The translations under genes and the position numbers were made by a program. 64,000 nucleotides of DNA from Kuschelorhynchus macadamiae (Eukaryota > Arthropoda > Insecta > Coleoptera > Curculionidae), in contig JAUTXW010001619.1 in assembly GCA_030620095.1 (NCBI GenBank), positions 284,871 through 348,870 on the forward strand. Reading direction: 5' to 3'. Below the pieces are notes generated by a model. It was not told the DNA's origin. It saw nothing but the letters and a program-made list of their open reading frames with translations, and searched no databases. Numbering within the stretch: the first letter of the stretch is position 1; the number at the start of each line of letters is the position of its first letter. This document shows positions 45,162 through 56,412 of the stretch, piece by piece.

Positions 45162-47971
45162 TGAATGAGGGATCACTAGTTCAGTCTTTAAAGATTAGGG
45201 TTGCGGTTTTAAATATTCAGTCTATTAGGAATAAAATCGATGAGTTACTTCTATTTTTAGAAAGTGTACAATACCCTGATGTTCTACTTTTAACAGAGCA
45301 TTGGTTGAATGAGGATGAACCGCTTTACATATCTAACTACATTATTGTATCAAAGTACTCTAGGACTAGTTCAGTGCATGGGGGTACAATTGTTTTGATT
45401 AGGGATACGTTTTTGGATCAATACCCTTGTACAAGTGTTGATGCTCATAATGCTCTAAGGGCAGATAAAGAATTTGAATTTTCAGTTGTACACTGCGCTA
45501 AATTTAATATTTTCTTTATTTGTATTTACAGGTCACCAAATACTGGTGTGGACACATTTCTTTGTAAACTCGATAAGCTGCTTTCTGAATTTTCTTTGAA
45601 TTCTGTCATTATATTGGCGGGTGACCTTAACATTGATTTTTTAGATAAGTTAAATACAAAAGTTCAAACGCTGGATAACTTATTAGGAACTTATAATTTA
45701 AATACGCATGTGAGGGAACCCACAAGAATTACAGGTAATTCTGCAACAATGATTGATTACTTGTGTTCTAATATTGACTGTCAGGATGTTGAATGTATAG
45801 TTGTAAATCCTGGACTCTCTGACCATGAGGCTGTTCTTGGAAATATTTTTGTACGAAACCATAAGACTAAGGCCCCGAGGAGTCGGGGAAGACTATATAC
45901 TAGAGCAAACTATGATAGGTTTTCGCAATTGTGCGCTCAGGTAGAATGGAATGGTATCTTTGGTTTCTCGGACCCCTTAAATCAGTTTCATCGTGTTTTG
46001 TTGGACACGTTTAATAAAGCCTTTCCTATTAGAAATATTAAAAAAAAGCAGGGTAAACCATGGTTTACAAAGGGACGCAAGATATCAGCAAAAAATATGC
46101 GCTCTTTACATACCATTAGAAAGTACGCCATAGATAATATACAGTTCATTACTTATTATAATAGTTATCGTAGTATTTATAGACAAACAATTCGGACTGC
46201 TAAAAGAACTTACTATTCAAAAAGAATTTTAGATACTAATAATAAACTAAAAGAATCATGGGACATAGTAAATGAATTAAGAGGTAAACATGGTATCCCG
46301 AAACATTGTAACTCTTCTCTTAACTCTACGCAAATTAACTCGTTTTACTGTTCAATAGCTTCCAAGCTATCCAATAATTTACCGACCAATAATGATCCTT
46401 TAAATTACTTGAGCGATATTAATGTTAATGAAACTTTCTTTTTTCTTCCTACTGATGTTTTTGAATTAAAAAAAGTATTTACAGATATCAGGAACAAGAA
46501 GTCTTCAGGATGGGATAACATTTCCTTGAAAATATTCTTGAGGCTACCTGAAAATTGTTTACAGGCATTATGTGAGGCTATTAACCACTCCTTCTTGGTG
46601 GGATCTTTTCCTGATTGTTTGAAGGGGGCTACAGTGATCCCTCTCTTCAAGGGTGGAGACGTTGAGGAGCCCTCGAACTTTAGGCCTATATCTCTTCTGT
46701 CGATATTATCAAAAATAGTGGAAAGACTGGTCAAGCATCGAGTCTTGTCATTTTTGAATGGGCATAGACTTCTCAGTGATGTGCAGTTTGGATTCCAGAG
46801 TGGTAGGAGCACAAACGATGCAGTGTTCTCATTGCTTGATATGGTCTATCTAAGGCTTAACGAAGGTGATTGGGCGGCCGCGGTGTTCTGTGATCTATCC
46901 AAGGCATTTGACTGTGTAGATCACAGAACACTGCTTCGCAAACTTGAGATCTACGGCTTTAGGGGCACAGCGTTGCTTTGGTTTGAGTCATATTTGTCCA
47001 ATCGTCATCAGAAGGTGATGTTTAATGGAGAGCAGTCAGACAATAGAGAGATCACATCGGGAGTACCGCAGGGTTCTGTTTTGGGTCCTTTATTGTTCTT
47101 GATTTATGTGAACGATTTACCAAAATTAAATATATCTGGCTCTTTTACTATTTTTGCAGACGACACAACAATTTTTTGGCATGGTAGTGACCCCTCTATT
47201 TTAAAAAATACTATCAATGGTGACCTAAGTAAAATAAAAGATTGGTGCGATGCAAATCATTTGTCCTTCAATGCCTCTAAGACAAATTTAATTACTTTCA
47301 AATGTAGACTTGAAGGAGTGGCACTAAACGATGTGATTATCGGCAACCCCACGGTGAGCAGGTTTTTGGGGCTTCAAATAGACGGAAGGTTAAAGTTTGA
47401 ACAGCACATTTTAGCATTGAATAAAAAATTATCTGCCAGTTGCTATGCATTGAGAGTGATTGCTGGGGAGCTGGATGAAACAATGACCAGGACTTCATAT
47501 TTTGCTCTCATAGAGTCGCATTTGCGGTATGGGATATCTTTTTGGGGATCATGTAGTGACACTTTATTTCAGTCAGTGTTTGTAATGCAAAAAAGAGCTC
47601 TTAGAATAGTTTGCAAATTTGGCCGTAGAGACTCTTGCCCGCCCGGTTTCGTAAATAAAAAAATACTAACTCTTCCTAGCTTATTTATTCTCGAGTCTGT
47701 GTGTCTAATGCACAGGAAGCGAAAGAGTGATATCTTGTCTGCAAGACCGGGGGGATACTCCTCTCGCCGCACCCATACTATTGCACTCCCAATTCCCACA
47801 TCAGGACTTACGAAAAACTCTTTAGTATATAACAGCAAAAAGCTCTTTAACCATCTGCCCAATTCCATAAGGTGGATTGAAGAGGAAAAAAAGTTTAAAT
47901 ACGAAGTGAAGAGTATTCTAGTTGCGAAGGCCTGTTATGGTGTGCAAGAATTTTTTGACGATACACTCTAA
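45161..47971 (+). CDS. LINE ORF2: APE endonuclease, reverse transcriptase, intact 936 codons
   Basis: One uninterrupted frame from ATG. The APE-type endonuclease has NIQSIRNKIDELL, LLLTEHWLN, GDLN (154-157) and SDH (220-222). The RT has KSSGWDNISLKIF, NFRPISLLSILSKIVERLV, DLSKAFD (578-584), SGVPQGSVLGPLLF and the catalytic FADD (665-668). The C-terminal part has YFALIESHLRYGISFWG and a Cys-containing region (CKFGRRDSC). All catalytic residues I can check are present and no lesion is visible. The protein nicks DNA and primes reverse transcription from the nick. The start overlaps the ORF1 stop as TGATG, suggesting translation by termination-reinitiation. Length and domain order are normal for the family. 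Confidence 0.9.
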   Translation: MNEGSLVQSLKIRVAVLNIQSIRNKIDELLLFLESVQYPDVLLLTEHWLNEDEPLYISNYIIVSKYSRTSSVHGGTIVLIRDTFLDQYPCTSVDAHNALRADKEFEFSVVHCAKFNIFFICIYRSPNTGVDTFLCKLDKLLSEFSLNSVIILAGDLNIDFLDKLNTKVQTLDNLLGTYNLNTHVREPTRITGNSATMIDYLCSNIDCQDVECIVVNPGLSDHEAVLGNIFVRNHKTKAPRSRGRLYTRANYDRFSQLCAQVEWNGIFGFSDPLNQFHRVLLDTFNKAFPIRNIKKKQGKPWFTKGRKISAKNMRSLHTIRKYAIDNIQFITYYNSYRSIYRQTIRTAKRTYYSKRILDTNNKLKESWDIVNELRGKHGIPKHCNSSLNSTQINSFYCSIASKLSNNLPTNNDPLNYLSDINVNETFFFLPTDVFELKKVFTDIRNKKSSGWDNISLKIFLRLPENCLQALCEAINHSFLVGSFPDCLKGATVIPLFKGGDVEEPSNFRPISLLSILSKIVERLVKHRVLSFLNGHRLLSDVQFGFQSGRSTNDAVFSLLDMVYLRLNEGDWAAAVFCDLSKAFDCVDHRTLLRKLEIYGFRGTALLWFESYLSNRHQKVMFNGEQSDNREITSGVPQGSVLGPLLFLIYVNDLPKLNISGSFTIFADDTTIFWHGSDPSILKNTINGDLSKIKDWCDANHLSFNASKTNLITFKCRLEGVALNDVIIGNPTVSRFLGLQIDGRLKFEQHILALNKKLSASCYALRVIAGELDETMTRTSYFALIESHLRYGISFWGSCSDTLFQSVFVMQKRALRIVCKFGRRDSCPPGFVNKKILTLPSLFILESVCLMHRKRKSDILSARPGGYSSRRTHTIALPIPTSGLTKNSLVYNSKKLFNHLPNSIRWIEEEKKFKYEVKSILVAKACYGVQEFFDDTL

Positions 47972-48488
47972 AATTTTAGCAAATTTTTATGTTTTGTTTT
48001 TGTCTTTTTATCTTTAACCGGGGTTAATTCGGCATTACTATTTTATCCCTTTTATTTTATTTATATTTTTACTTATGTTTTTATTGTACTGCCGGTTGTA
48101 TAATTTTAGTAACTAGGTGTAGCTCTTAATTTTAATATTGACACTGTTATTTTTTCTGTTTGATTGTTTTTTTAGTACCTTTATGCATATTGTTGATTTG
48201 TCATTAAAAAATTAATAATATACATTTTTTATATTGAATTTCATGGTGATAATTTTATATTGACTAGTTCTTAATTTTAATATTGACCTTGTTTTGTTTT
48301 ATTTTTTAGTACCTGTATTTATTGACGGTTTTTAAATTCAATTATTTAAACTATCTTGTTTTTTATTGTAATTATTGTTTGCTATTATATTTTGTACTAT
48401 AGAATTTTTCCCCTAGCTTTGTAAATGAGAACACTGTTCTTTGTACAATAAAGCATATTTGATATTGAAATTGAAATTGAAAAAAAAT

Positions 48489-49984
48489 AACAGCTACCTA
48501 TAACCCGACAGCAGAACGATTAATATATATGTCACTGTTCTAGTATCTGCTTTTTCTTGCGTCGCGCCATTTATACTGTTCCAGTTCCGAGACTTCATCA
48601 CAAATCCTTAAACATACTTCCCACAGAAAAATCCCCATCTAAAAACCACAAACAAAAAAGAAAGCGTTGTACTATATTGGATTCATGCCAAAATGTTACC
48701 AGTTCATTCCTATGTAATACTTGATTTTTCTACAAAATTTGATGTGAATTGGATAATAAGTTTCTTAATAATTATTATATTTTAACGTTTCACTAGACCG
48801 CCATGTTGTTTGGCCACATTGAGCAAAATACAATGTCCGGGTTATCCCCACATGACACTTATTTTTTTATTGAAATTGAAGTCTATGATGTAGTTTTAAG
48901 CTATGCCGTGAACTGACAGTCCGACGGATCGATAAAACACAATTTTTTGGCATCTAGGGACGTTAAAACTTGAAGCTTTATAATCACCGCCGTTTTGTTG
49001 TGCTATTTTGGATTCGTACCAATATTTTACCAGTTGAGTCCTTCATAATACTTGATTTTTGAGCAAAATTTGAGGAATTTTTTTTAGTAATAATTTTGTT
49101 CATCATATTGACTTTTACCAAAATGTTACCAGGTCATCCCCATATGAACCCCTAACTAACTAACGGAAGATTTAAAGTCAGTCGGGTAAGTAGGTTTTTA
49201 GCTATGCCGCGAAGATAGACAGACATATAGACCGACATAACCACAAAGAACACGATTTTCGGCCTTAGAGTAAGAATAAAAATAGAGTTCTTTATTTACA
49301 TATTTAGCCACTGCCAAGATTACCACACAATATAAGGTCGATCGTACGACGATGCCAAGCCTAGCCAGGAACACCAATGTTTATACCAATTTATATTACG
49401 GTGAATATCTTTAAACATGATGCAATAAAATTTTCATACAAAGAATAATAATATGTTTCCAGTATTAGTTTCTAAGCGGTGTAAAGAAATTACTTTTATT
49501 GCAAAATAGTAAAATACAAACTAGAATACCCAAAGCCTCAGATCAGATTACACCAGTAACAAGTTTTAGTTAGATATGGCAAACCCGATCGACAACTCCA
49601 CGTATTAGACCATCCCACTTTTATTGACAACGGCTCCTTATAGTAAAAAAGTATATTAGTCTACAGCACAGATTGCTACAGGGTCACGTGACCGGCGTGG
49701 CTATATATTTTATTAGATACCAACCTTTTCTTAGCGTCACTACTGCAGGTGTTTTAATTTATTATTGTGTATTTGTATATGGTTCAAATCTTCTAATTAT
49801 ATGTTGCCTTTCTTCAAGAAGCAGCATTTTAAAGGTGCGGTGACATTAGAAGAACATTGTTTTTTTAAATATTTAATAAATAAGTTTTATTTACTTTATC
49901 TTGGACATTGCGAAACTAGGAGCTTTAGTTGACCTAACTATGGTGCGGCAATATGAGTTTGTAAAAAAATGGCAGTTTCAGTTT
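48489..49984. other. Spacer with repeated CCAAAATGTTACCAG-type motifs
   Basis: Similar blocks occur at about 48684, 49015 and 49108. Each combines a (T)ACCAAAATGTTACCAG-like word with TCATCCC or a related word and then CTTGATTTTT. A related block lies at 20856. The rest is AT-rich without genes. Confidence 0.45.
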
Positions 49985-50625
49985 GGAATTTTCTTTTAAT
50001 CACTCAATCAATATCGATTTTTAATCAAATCTGTATAAATGTTAAAATTCGCTCGCAATCTAAGCATTCCTATCATTTTTTAAACATTTACTAAAAATAT
50101 ATGATATGTATTCTCAAATCTGTACAAATGTTAAAATTCCGCCGCCATGTTGGCATTGCTATCTTGAATTTTTAAAATGTTAACAAAAATTCATGATATG
50201 CAGTCTTAAATACCCCTAAATCCCGAATTTTAATCAAATCTGCAAACATTTTGAAATTAGTCTGCTATGTTGGTACCGCCATTTTTAATTCTCAAATATT
50301 GACTAACATTTCATAACTTTCATTCTTAAATACTTCTAGATATTGATATTTCAGCCGAATCTGTACAAATGACAAAATTCGTTGGCTATACTGGCGTCAC
50401 TATTTTGATTTTTGTTGTGCATTCTTAAATAATCCCCCACAAATCATCCGTCCGACCTATTGACATTGTCATTTTGGCACCGCTATTTTCAATTTTTAAA
50501 TGCTGACACTCTTAAATTTTCCTAGGCACCAATTTTCAGTTTAATCTACACAAGTAACAAAATTCGTCGGCCTTATTGACGCCGCCATTTTGGATTTCCA
50601 AACGTTGACTAAAAAAATTCGGATT
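49985..50625. repeat. Diverged array of a 90-120-bp motif
   Basis: A phrase of the form AAATCTGTACAAATGTTAAAATTCG, followed 10-30 bases later by a CCGCCATTTTGG-like word, recurs at about 50023, 50113, 50232, 50354 and 50540. A degenerate unit lies near 50460. Units differ at many positions, so the array is old. Confidence 0.6.
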
Positions 50626-52700
50626 TTTTTATATAGAAAGTGTATGCATGTCAAATTTGAAAATAATCGGTAATGGAAGTGGTAAAAAATCCATTACAAG
50701 ATTTGAACCAGACATACAAACATACAATCAGATTATAGTTTAAAACACTAAACAGGTTTAAATTTAGACAAGGTCTAACTTGACAGTTACAGGTTTAAGA
50801 TGACATTGTTAACAACTGAACAAATAATTTTGTGTGACAGTGACATAAACAAACATAACTAATAACTAAAGTTTAATAATATATAAATAACTAATTTCTT
50901 TTAAACTTACCTAACTTATTGGTCTGATTTTAATAGGGAAGTAGGGAACGATTATTTCTTTGATATTTGTAAAAATACCTATTTGCCTCGTTAAGGAATA
51001 GGTAAGAATACTTTCTTTTGTCAACGATAATGAAGCATGGCCCATTTCTTCATTTTCGTACATCAAATATTTTAACAGGTCGTCATTTTGTTTCGCCATA
51101 TTGATTAATACCAATATTTTTTTTTATCAGACGTAATATTTGGGGAAAATTAAATAAAATTAAAGTTAATCGAGTAAGTGGATTTTTTAGCTATACCGGA
51201 ACAGACCGACCGACCGACAGTAATGGAAAAACATGAAGATCTGTAAAAACCCGGAACGGTGATTTTTTCACGTTTAATGATATTTCCTTATGCGGGAAGT
51301 GAAAACTCGCGCCGCCACTGCCATTCGTCAACAAATATCCACTGCTTGAACATGGGCCATCCCCACTTCTTGTTTTATCGTAAGCTAACGTGACTTATGA
51401 ATGGATTGTGATCTCTACTTTAATTGTTACTCTAAGTTTTCGGCATCTGGGGACCATGAAACGTAAAGATCCGAAAAAATTTCGAAGAGTGATTTTTTCG
51501 CGATTACAATACTTCCCCGTTACGAGGGAAGTAAAATGAATATCAATAGATCTATAACAAATGTAGTCCGGCGTTGAATTGTTTTGGTTTGATCAAGGAC
51601 GATAATCAAATTAAAGCATCGCCGTTCGCGGCTATTACTTTGATAGTTGTACCACTTGGGGAAAACCGTGCGCCTTCTTATAGAGGATAATAAAAATAGG
51701 TAGAAGTTGTAACGATATAGTAATGACCGTGGCAGCAGTACCGGATTCGCTTTGAAGGTACTGCGTGAAAATACATGTTTGGGGAACGTCAACGGAAATT
51801 TGAACTCTGCGGCCTTTAATGCAGGGCGTGAGATTTATTAAGTCAGTCAAGGTATACTTATGCCCATGGTCTGTCTAATAATTAAAAAAAAAAACATTTT
51901 TGAAATCCCCCTAAGCTTTAAAATGTTTCGGTTTCTAAACAGAATCTCTAGCTTACGTCACATTAATAAAACTAAACGTATATAAGATCCTAACAAGTTT
52001 AAATGGATTCGTTCTAAGACGGTATATTCTATATCTCAGTAGCTCCGGGCTTCAACATACCATTTAGCCTTTTACGGGAGGTAATTTGATTTATAGGTTT
52101 CTAAATTGGCTAATTTATTTGATTTTATCTAGATATTATAGTAGGTATTCCTAATATATTATTTTAAATCTTTTCCAATTAACAAATTGAGTGTGAACCG
52201 AGTTACAACATTCCGAAGTCAAATTTAGATCTTATCAGACTTGTTACAGATTATCTTAATCGCGCAATGTAGTTTCTATTTTATCGGGATTTTAAATAAT
52301 TAAATACAATGCCGATCGAAAATTACATTCCCGAATGAACGTATTTATTTCGAGTTAAGCAAGCGCTCGCGATAATTTTTTTTATTGGTTTAATGAGAAG
52401 TTATCGCTCAGATAGGCCAGTAAATTACAATTCGACATTCGTTTGCAACGCTATTAAGTTAAAATGCTGTCGAACTTTACCTATAAAAATGTCTGGAAAA
52501 TCGAATTGATTGGTATCGTATCAAGAGTCCATCAACTAGATTATTTTTAAAACGGGATGTTGCGTTTTTCTGAGAAAACAAATGCAGATCTTAACTTCAA
52601 ATTAAGATACATCGAAAAATTCAGGAAAGGGAATAATTTTAAATTCCTCAGGTATTCCACACAAGGAACCTAGTAGTACTGGGTCCTTAACACTTCATGC
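50626..52700. other. Spacer, nothing recognised
   Basis: Short CCGACCGACCGACAG (51208) and GATTTTTTCACG/GATTTTTTCGCG phrases (51260, 51490) recur, suggesting old dispersed repeats. No coding frame is convincing. Confidence 0.4.
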
Positions 52701-52853
52701 GATATGCCAGTCTAGCTTACGGTCCCTTATTTAAATTTTATTACCTAATTATCCTAAGGTACAAAAGCTGGGTTTTTTAACTACCATAAATTTAACTCTA
52801 GTAATAATATTTGGAATTTCACAAAATGTTGAGTGAAAGAAAACTGTTAAGAT

Positions 52854-53469
52854 CTATTTGGTCGTTAAGTAATAAATTTGTGTTTCCAATAAATTTAATT
52901 TAGGGCCTTTATTCTCTACATGAAGGATCTTAAAATCGTCGTTAAACAAATGATACTCCCTAATAATATGGCTCACTAACGTTGAGTCATGTTTATTGTG
53001 AATAAAACTTCGTTTATGTTCGTTTATCCGGTTTTTAAAAGTTCTACCCGTGCGTCCTGTACAATGTATCTTTTTGGGCATGAGCCACATGTTGATACAC
53101 AACTGATAGACCCCTGACTTTTCACTTGTATTATTTTTTAGTTTTTTCTTTTCAGAAAATTTCCTAGAGAATTATTGGTTTTGAAAGCAATTTTTACATT
53201 CTTCCTGTTAAGACCACGTTTAATTTTTGAAAAAGGCTTTCCACAGTATCTTATTATTTTAAAACATTTATTATGATCCCTACGATTGGGATATATTGTT
53301 TTTGCCTTAACTTGTTATTTTTTATTTGCTCTACGATTGAAAATGGGTATTATTATTAACTGCAATTTATTTAATTGAATTAAGCTCATCATTAAAACTT
53401 TTTTCTGATAACGGGACGCCAATCAATCTATGGGTCATACTGTCAAACGCTACTAATTTATGTTCTATG
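52854..53469 (-). pseudogene. Penelope-like element: linker and GIY-YIG endonuclease
   Basis: Frames read HKLVAFDSMTHRLIGVPLSE with KSFNDEL (53460-53367), then KIKRGLNRKNVKIAFKTNNS with LG (about 53240-53160). Last is the nuclease at 53102-52854, CTGRTGRTFKNRINEHKRSF. The IAFKTNNSLG step and the GRTGRTFK..R..EH motif identify the Penelope GIY-YIG domain; the canonical YIG tyrosine region has degenerated to HCTG. Several frameshifts are present. The nuclease would make the nick used for priming. Confidence 0.75.
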
Positions 53470-54231
53470 AATTTGTTTTTGTTTCTGGCATTCTTGTTTC
53501 GTGCACTTTCCCAAAAATTCTTGTTTCGGAACCTACACTTAATTACACCTGAGTAAGGACAGTTAATGGCCCATTCAAATTCTTGTTTCATGCACTAACA
53601 GTGTGTAATATATTATGTCGAAAACGTATGGAATAAATTATTTTAGTAATTCCTAAAAAAACGCTGTGGGCTATAAATTATATTTTTAAATTTGGATTCT
53701 ACTCTAGGAAGAAAATTATTAATATAGACACCTTTCTATTGACCTTCACACTTTATTCAGGCTTAGGACTGGTAAAAACTGAAACATTTTTAAAATTGAT
53801 ATGATTAAAAAATTATGTTTTTACTTTGGCGTGTTTTATTCATATTTCACAACTTAGGACAGTCTTTCTAAAGTATCCGTTAACCTAACCTAACCCAAAT
53901 ATAATAAGACAGGTTCGCTTCTTTTTGATTCAACCAAATTCAGCTCCATATTTTGATAAATATTTCACTACTACACAACTATTCAATCAGTAATTAAAGA
54001 AGGGTGATAAGTGTAAGTGTGATTCGAGACCATAATTAGCAGATAAATTTTACCCACCACCCCTAAACGATTAAACAAGTCCTTTCCGAATAGTGCACCA
54101 AACAAGAACACCTACCTGCATGTGATTATTTCGGTAGTGCCCGGATCAAGAACAAAACAGATAAAAGTAGGTAAAATCTTGTAGGATTTTTCAAGTGCTC
54201 GAATCAAGAACGCCCGAAACAAGAATTTGCC
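53470..54231. mobile_element. Non-autonomous element, 762 bp, with 8-bp target-site duplication
   Basis: It is inserted in the Penelope coding region. The perfect 8-mer GTTCTATG lies on both sides (53462-53469 and 54232-54239). Removing one copy plus the insert brings the two parts of the Penelope protein together at the right place. The ends are inverted repeats of about 33 bp, each made of two subrepeats of the form TTCTTGTTTCGNGC. A further copy lies just inside the left end (53517). There is no coding capacity. An 8-bp duplication fits hAT- or P-type transposases. Confidence 0.8.
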
Positions 54232-54239
54232 GTTCTATG

Positions 54240-54700
54240 GGATGTGAAGATTTGTAATGGATGATAGTATCAGTATGTGATGGTTTATGGTAAATTAATT
54301 GTTAAATCTAAGAAGTTAATGGAGACGTTGTTCAACCTCTAAAGTGAATTTAATATTCCTGTGAAGTGAATTGAAAAAGTTTGTTCCTGTAAAACAAGTA
54401 ATAATGGCGTCCACATTTCGATACCAATAAACACATTTATTATCCAATGTATGCTGATGTATCAATTTTTCCATGTGATCTATGAAAATAGACTCTGCGA
54501 GTATGGGGCTTAACGGACTTCCCATAATCAGACCTTCTCTCCTATTGTAGTAAAGATTATTGAAAAAGAAATAGTTTTGGTTGAGAGATGTTTTGAGTAG
54601 CTCTAGATTGTCTTGCATAATGATGCAATTAACCCTGTTTTTTATTAATAAAGATTCAACTAAGTTTATTGTATCGTCTGGGGGGTGCTATGAGACAAAT
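54240..54700 (-). pseudogene. Penelope-like element: reverse transcriptase fragment
   Basis: The minus strand begins in mid-domain at about 54695 (PPDDTINLVESLLIKNRVN) and continues with LNQNYFFFNNLYYNRREGLI, MGSPLSPILAE, CVYWYRNVDAIITCF and FTLEVEQRLH. It ends with INFLDLTI and then DTIIHYKSSHPIE in another frame. The catalytic YVDD is degraded to NVDA. The N-terminal half of the RT is missing because the inverted arm joins here. Confidence 0.75.
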
Positions 54701-54884
54701 TTTTTACATCGAACGAATGAAATTCCAAATATTGTTACTAGAGTTAAAGTTGTGGTAGTTAAAAAAACCCAGCCTTTGTACGTTACGATAATTAGGTTAT
54801 AAAATGTATATAAAAGACCGTAGGCTAGACTGTAATTGTTAATATCAAATTTAGAATTGTTTTTAAAATTAGTTTGTAGTGTAC

Positions 54885-54922
54885 ACCAGTCGAAGCTACA
54901 GTGTTAGCGAAACGCGTCGTGG
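54885..54922 (+). ncRNA. Hammerhead ribozyme-like remnant in the inverted Penelope arm
   Basis: The sequence contains CAGTCGA (5 of 7 matches to the CTGANGA core), a stem AGCTA/TTAGC with loop CAGTG, then GAAAC followed by GCGTCG. This is the core-stem-GAAAC order of the small hammerhead motifs known from Penelope terminal repeats. Two conserved core bases are changed, so self-cleavage is unlikely. Confidence 0.4.
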
Positions 54923-55224
54923 ATTGTTTTAATTAATATATTAGTATCATATTAGTATTTTACTTCGTGTAATAAAATTCCATCAAGTAACAGCCACTAA
55001 CGTTCAGCTTCCGTAAAACACACTTAAATGCAAAATTATTTTGTAATTTTGAAGGCATGAATAGTATTAATACCTACTAAGCAACGAGGCCTATGTTATT
55101 TCAATACCTTCATTAGAAGGTACGGTTTATTTACAGGGACATATTTAAATGAGCATCTTTTTAATTTTACGAAATAAATATCAATTTATAGGGCTTATTT
55201 TAAGAGTTTTTGAGATTGTCAAAT

Positions 55225-56001
55225 TTATTCGGTGTCGCTATATATGGTATGGTGTAGATCACGAGTTTCACTAGGATCAGGAATATCGCTATCAAGAGTT
55301 ATGGGTATTGACATCATCATATTGTCTATTGTGTCAATTAAACTTTCTATTTCATCCAAACTGCTAGAGAAAAATGATGATTTTAAATTTGTTATTGAAA
55401 CACAAACAGATTGACCATATAAAAATGTTTCTTATTTTAAATCGCTATTTATAGCAATTGCCCAAGTTATTAGGGGACCAGGAGTATATGCAAGTTTAAA
55501 TAAAGTTATTTTATCTATATCCTTTACCGAAAACCACTCTTTCCTTAAATTAAAATTTAGAAATACTTTTAAAAACTCTTTAAAACTTTGAAAACATGTA
55601 GCCTCTCTATGTAAATTAAACTCTTCTTTACTTTGCTCTATCTATGGCTTGCAAAAATGTAGTTCATCAAGATTCTTATTTTTTTTTTCATCTTTACTTT
55701 TGACAAATAATTGGGGCAGTTTGGGAAAACCGTTGGTACAGAATTTTCTTTTAATCGGGGTTTTTTTAAATGTACTGAAATAATTTTACCTGTTCTCGGA
55801 TCCTGTTCTGAAATATCCCAAATTATACTACCTTTAGCTCACACACTTTAGTGTTTTTATTGGGCACTAAATCATCCCGCGGAATTGCTCGTAGCCTTTT
55901 TTTTTGCAAATCACTGTCTTTCTGGAAACTAAATACGTGAACTTTTGGTCCGGTTTTGTAATTACCCCGGCAGTTAGGCGCGCACAACACTTAAACGACA
56001 T
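55225..56001 (-). pseudogene. THAP-domain protein, decayed
   Basis: The ATG at 56001 starts MSFKCCA, and after a 2-bp frameshift the frame reads PNCRGNYKTGPKVHVFSFQK. A segment ending LRAIPRDDLVPNKNTKVC follows. The C2CH spacing, the internal VxVFxFxKD and the PNKNTKVC end are the THAP zinc-finger DNA-binding domain. Downstream frames contain SVPTVFPKLPQ, matching the PSIFPN-type step that follows THAP domains in many arthropod proteins. They run to TAA at 55225 with an acidic Ser/Asp tail (SLDEIESLIDTIDNMMMSIP). About 260 codons with several stops. It may derive from a P-element-like transposase or a host THAP gene; the sequence does not decide. Confidence 0.65.
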
Positions 56002-56412
56002 GTTTACGTGAATTTAAACGTACAAAAACTAATAAATATAATTAAATTTTCACCAAAAATGGAGACAAAACTACTCTATTTACTCTACTTCACGAACAAC
56101 GACATCGTGTTTCACACTGTTTTGTTTTTGGTTAGCAAGTGTCGGTTGTCGACCAGTACCTCTAATGGCCAGTTATCACGATACGACATAAGCAAAACTG
56201 CACTGGTATATGCTTTAATGCATTTCTTCATTTCTTACGGAGGCCACTGCCGGGCTAGATGTCGTGGCGTCAGGCCTACTTTAATTTCAGCTGGTAGGCC
56301 TCGTTGTTTAGTAAATATTGGTGGGATTCGGTGAGTAGTATAGAAGGCGGGGTACTGTGACCGAGGATGGCCTGTCTGTCCAAAGATTGGGTGTGTCCAA
56401 CTTCTCAAAAAA

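Larger units (their letters stand above)
44690..48488 (+). mobile_element. CR1/Jockey-group LINE, 5'-truncated, ORF2 intact
   Basis: The element starts inside ORF1, contains a complete ORF2, and has about 0.5 kb of AT-rich 3' UTR. An AATAAA lies at 48447-48452, and a terminal run of ATTGAA units and As ends at about 48488. A microsatellite-like tail is typical of CR1-type LINEs. No target-site duplication could be recognised. It is unrelated in detail to the LINE at 27.7-32.0 kb. Confidence 0.8.
52709..54925 (-). mobile_element. Penelope-like element, decayed, with inverted arms
   Basis: RT and GIY-YIG endonuclease pieces lie in Penelope order on the minus strand. The non-coding tail beyond the endonuclease (52709-52823) recurs inverted at 54718-54832, directly 5' of the truncated RT. 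Penelope-like elements are known for such partial, inverted terminal (pLTR) arrangements. A 762-bp foreign element interrupts the coding region at 53470-54231. Confidence 0.75.

Noticed and set aside
46405..47868. Minus-strand frames opposite LINE ORF2 (135 and 99 codons)
   Set aside because: Antisense shadows of a fully supported ORF.
51520..51850. Two overlapping minus-strand frames (90 and 71 codons)
   Set aside because: No recognised motif; two competing frames over the same DNA and no supporting signals.
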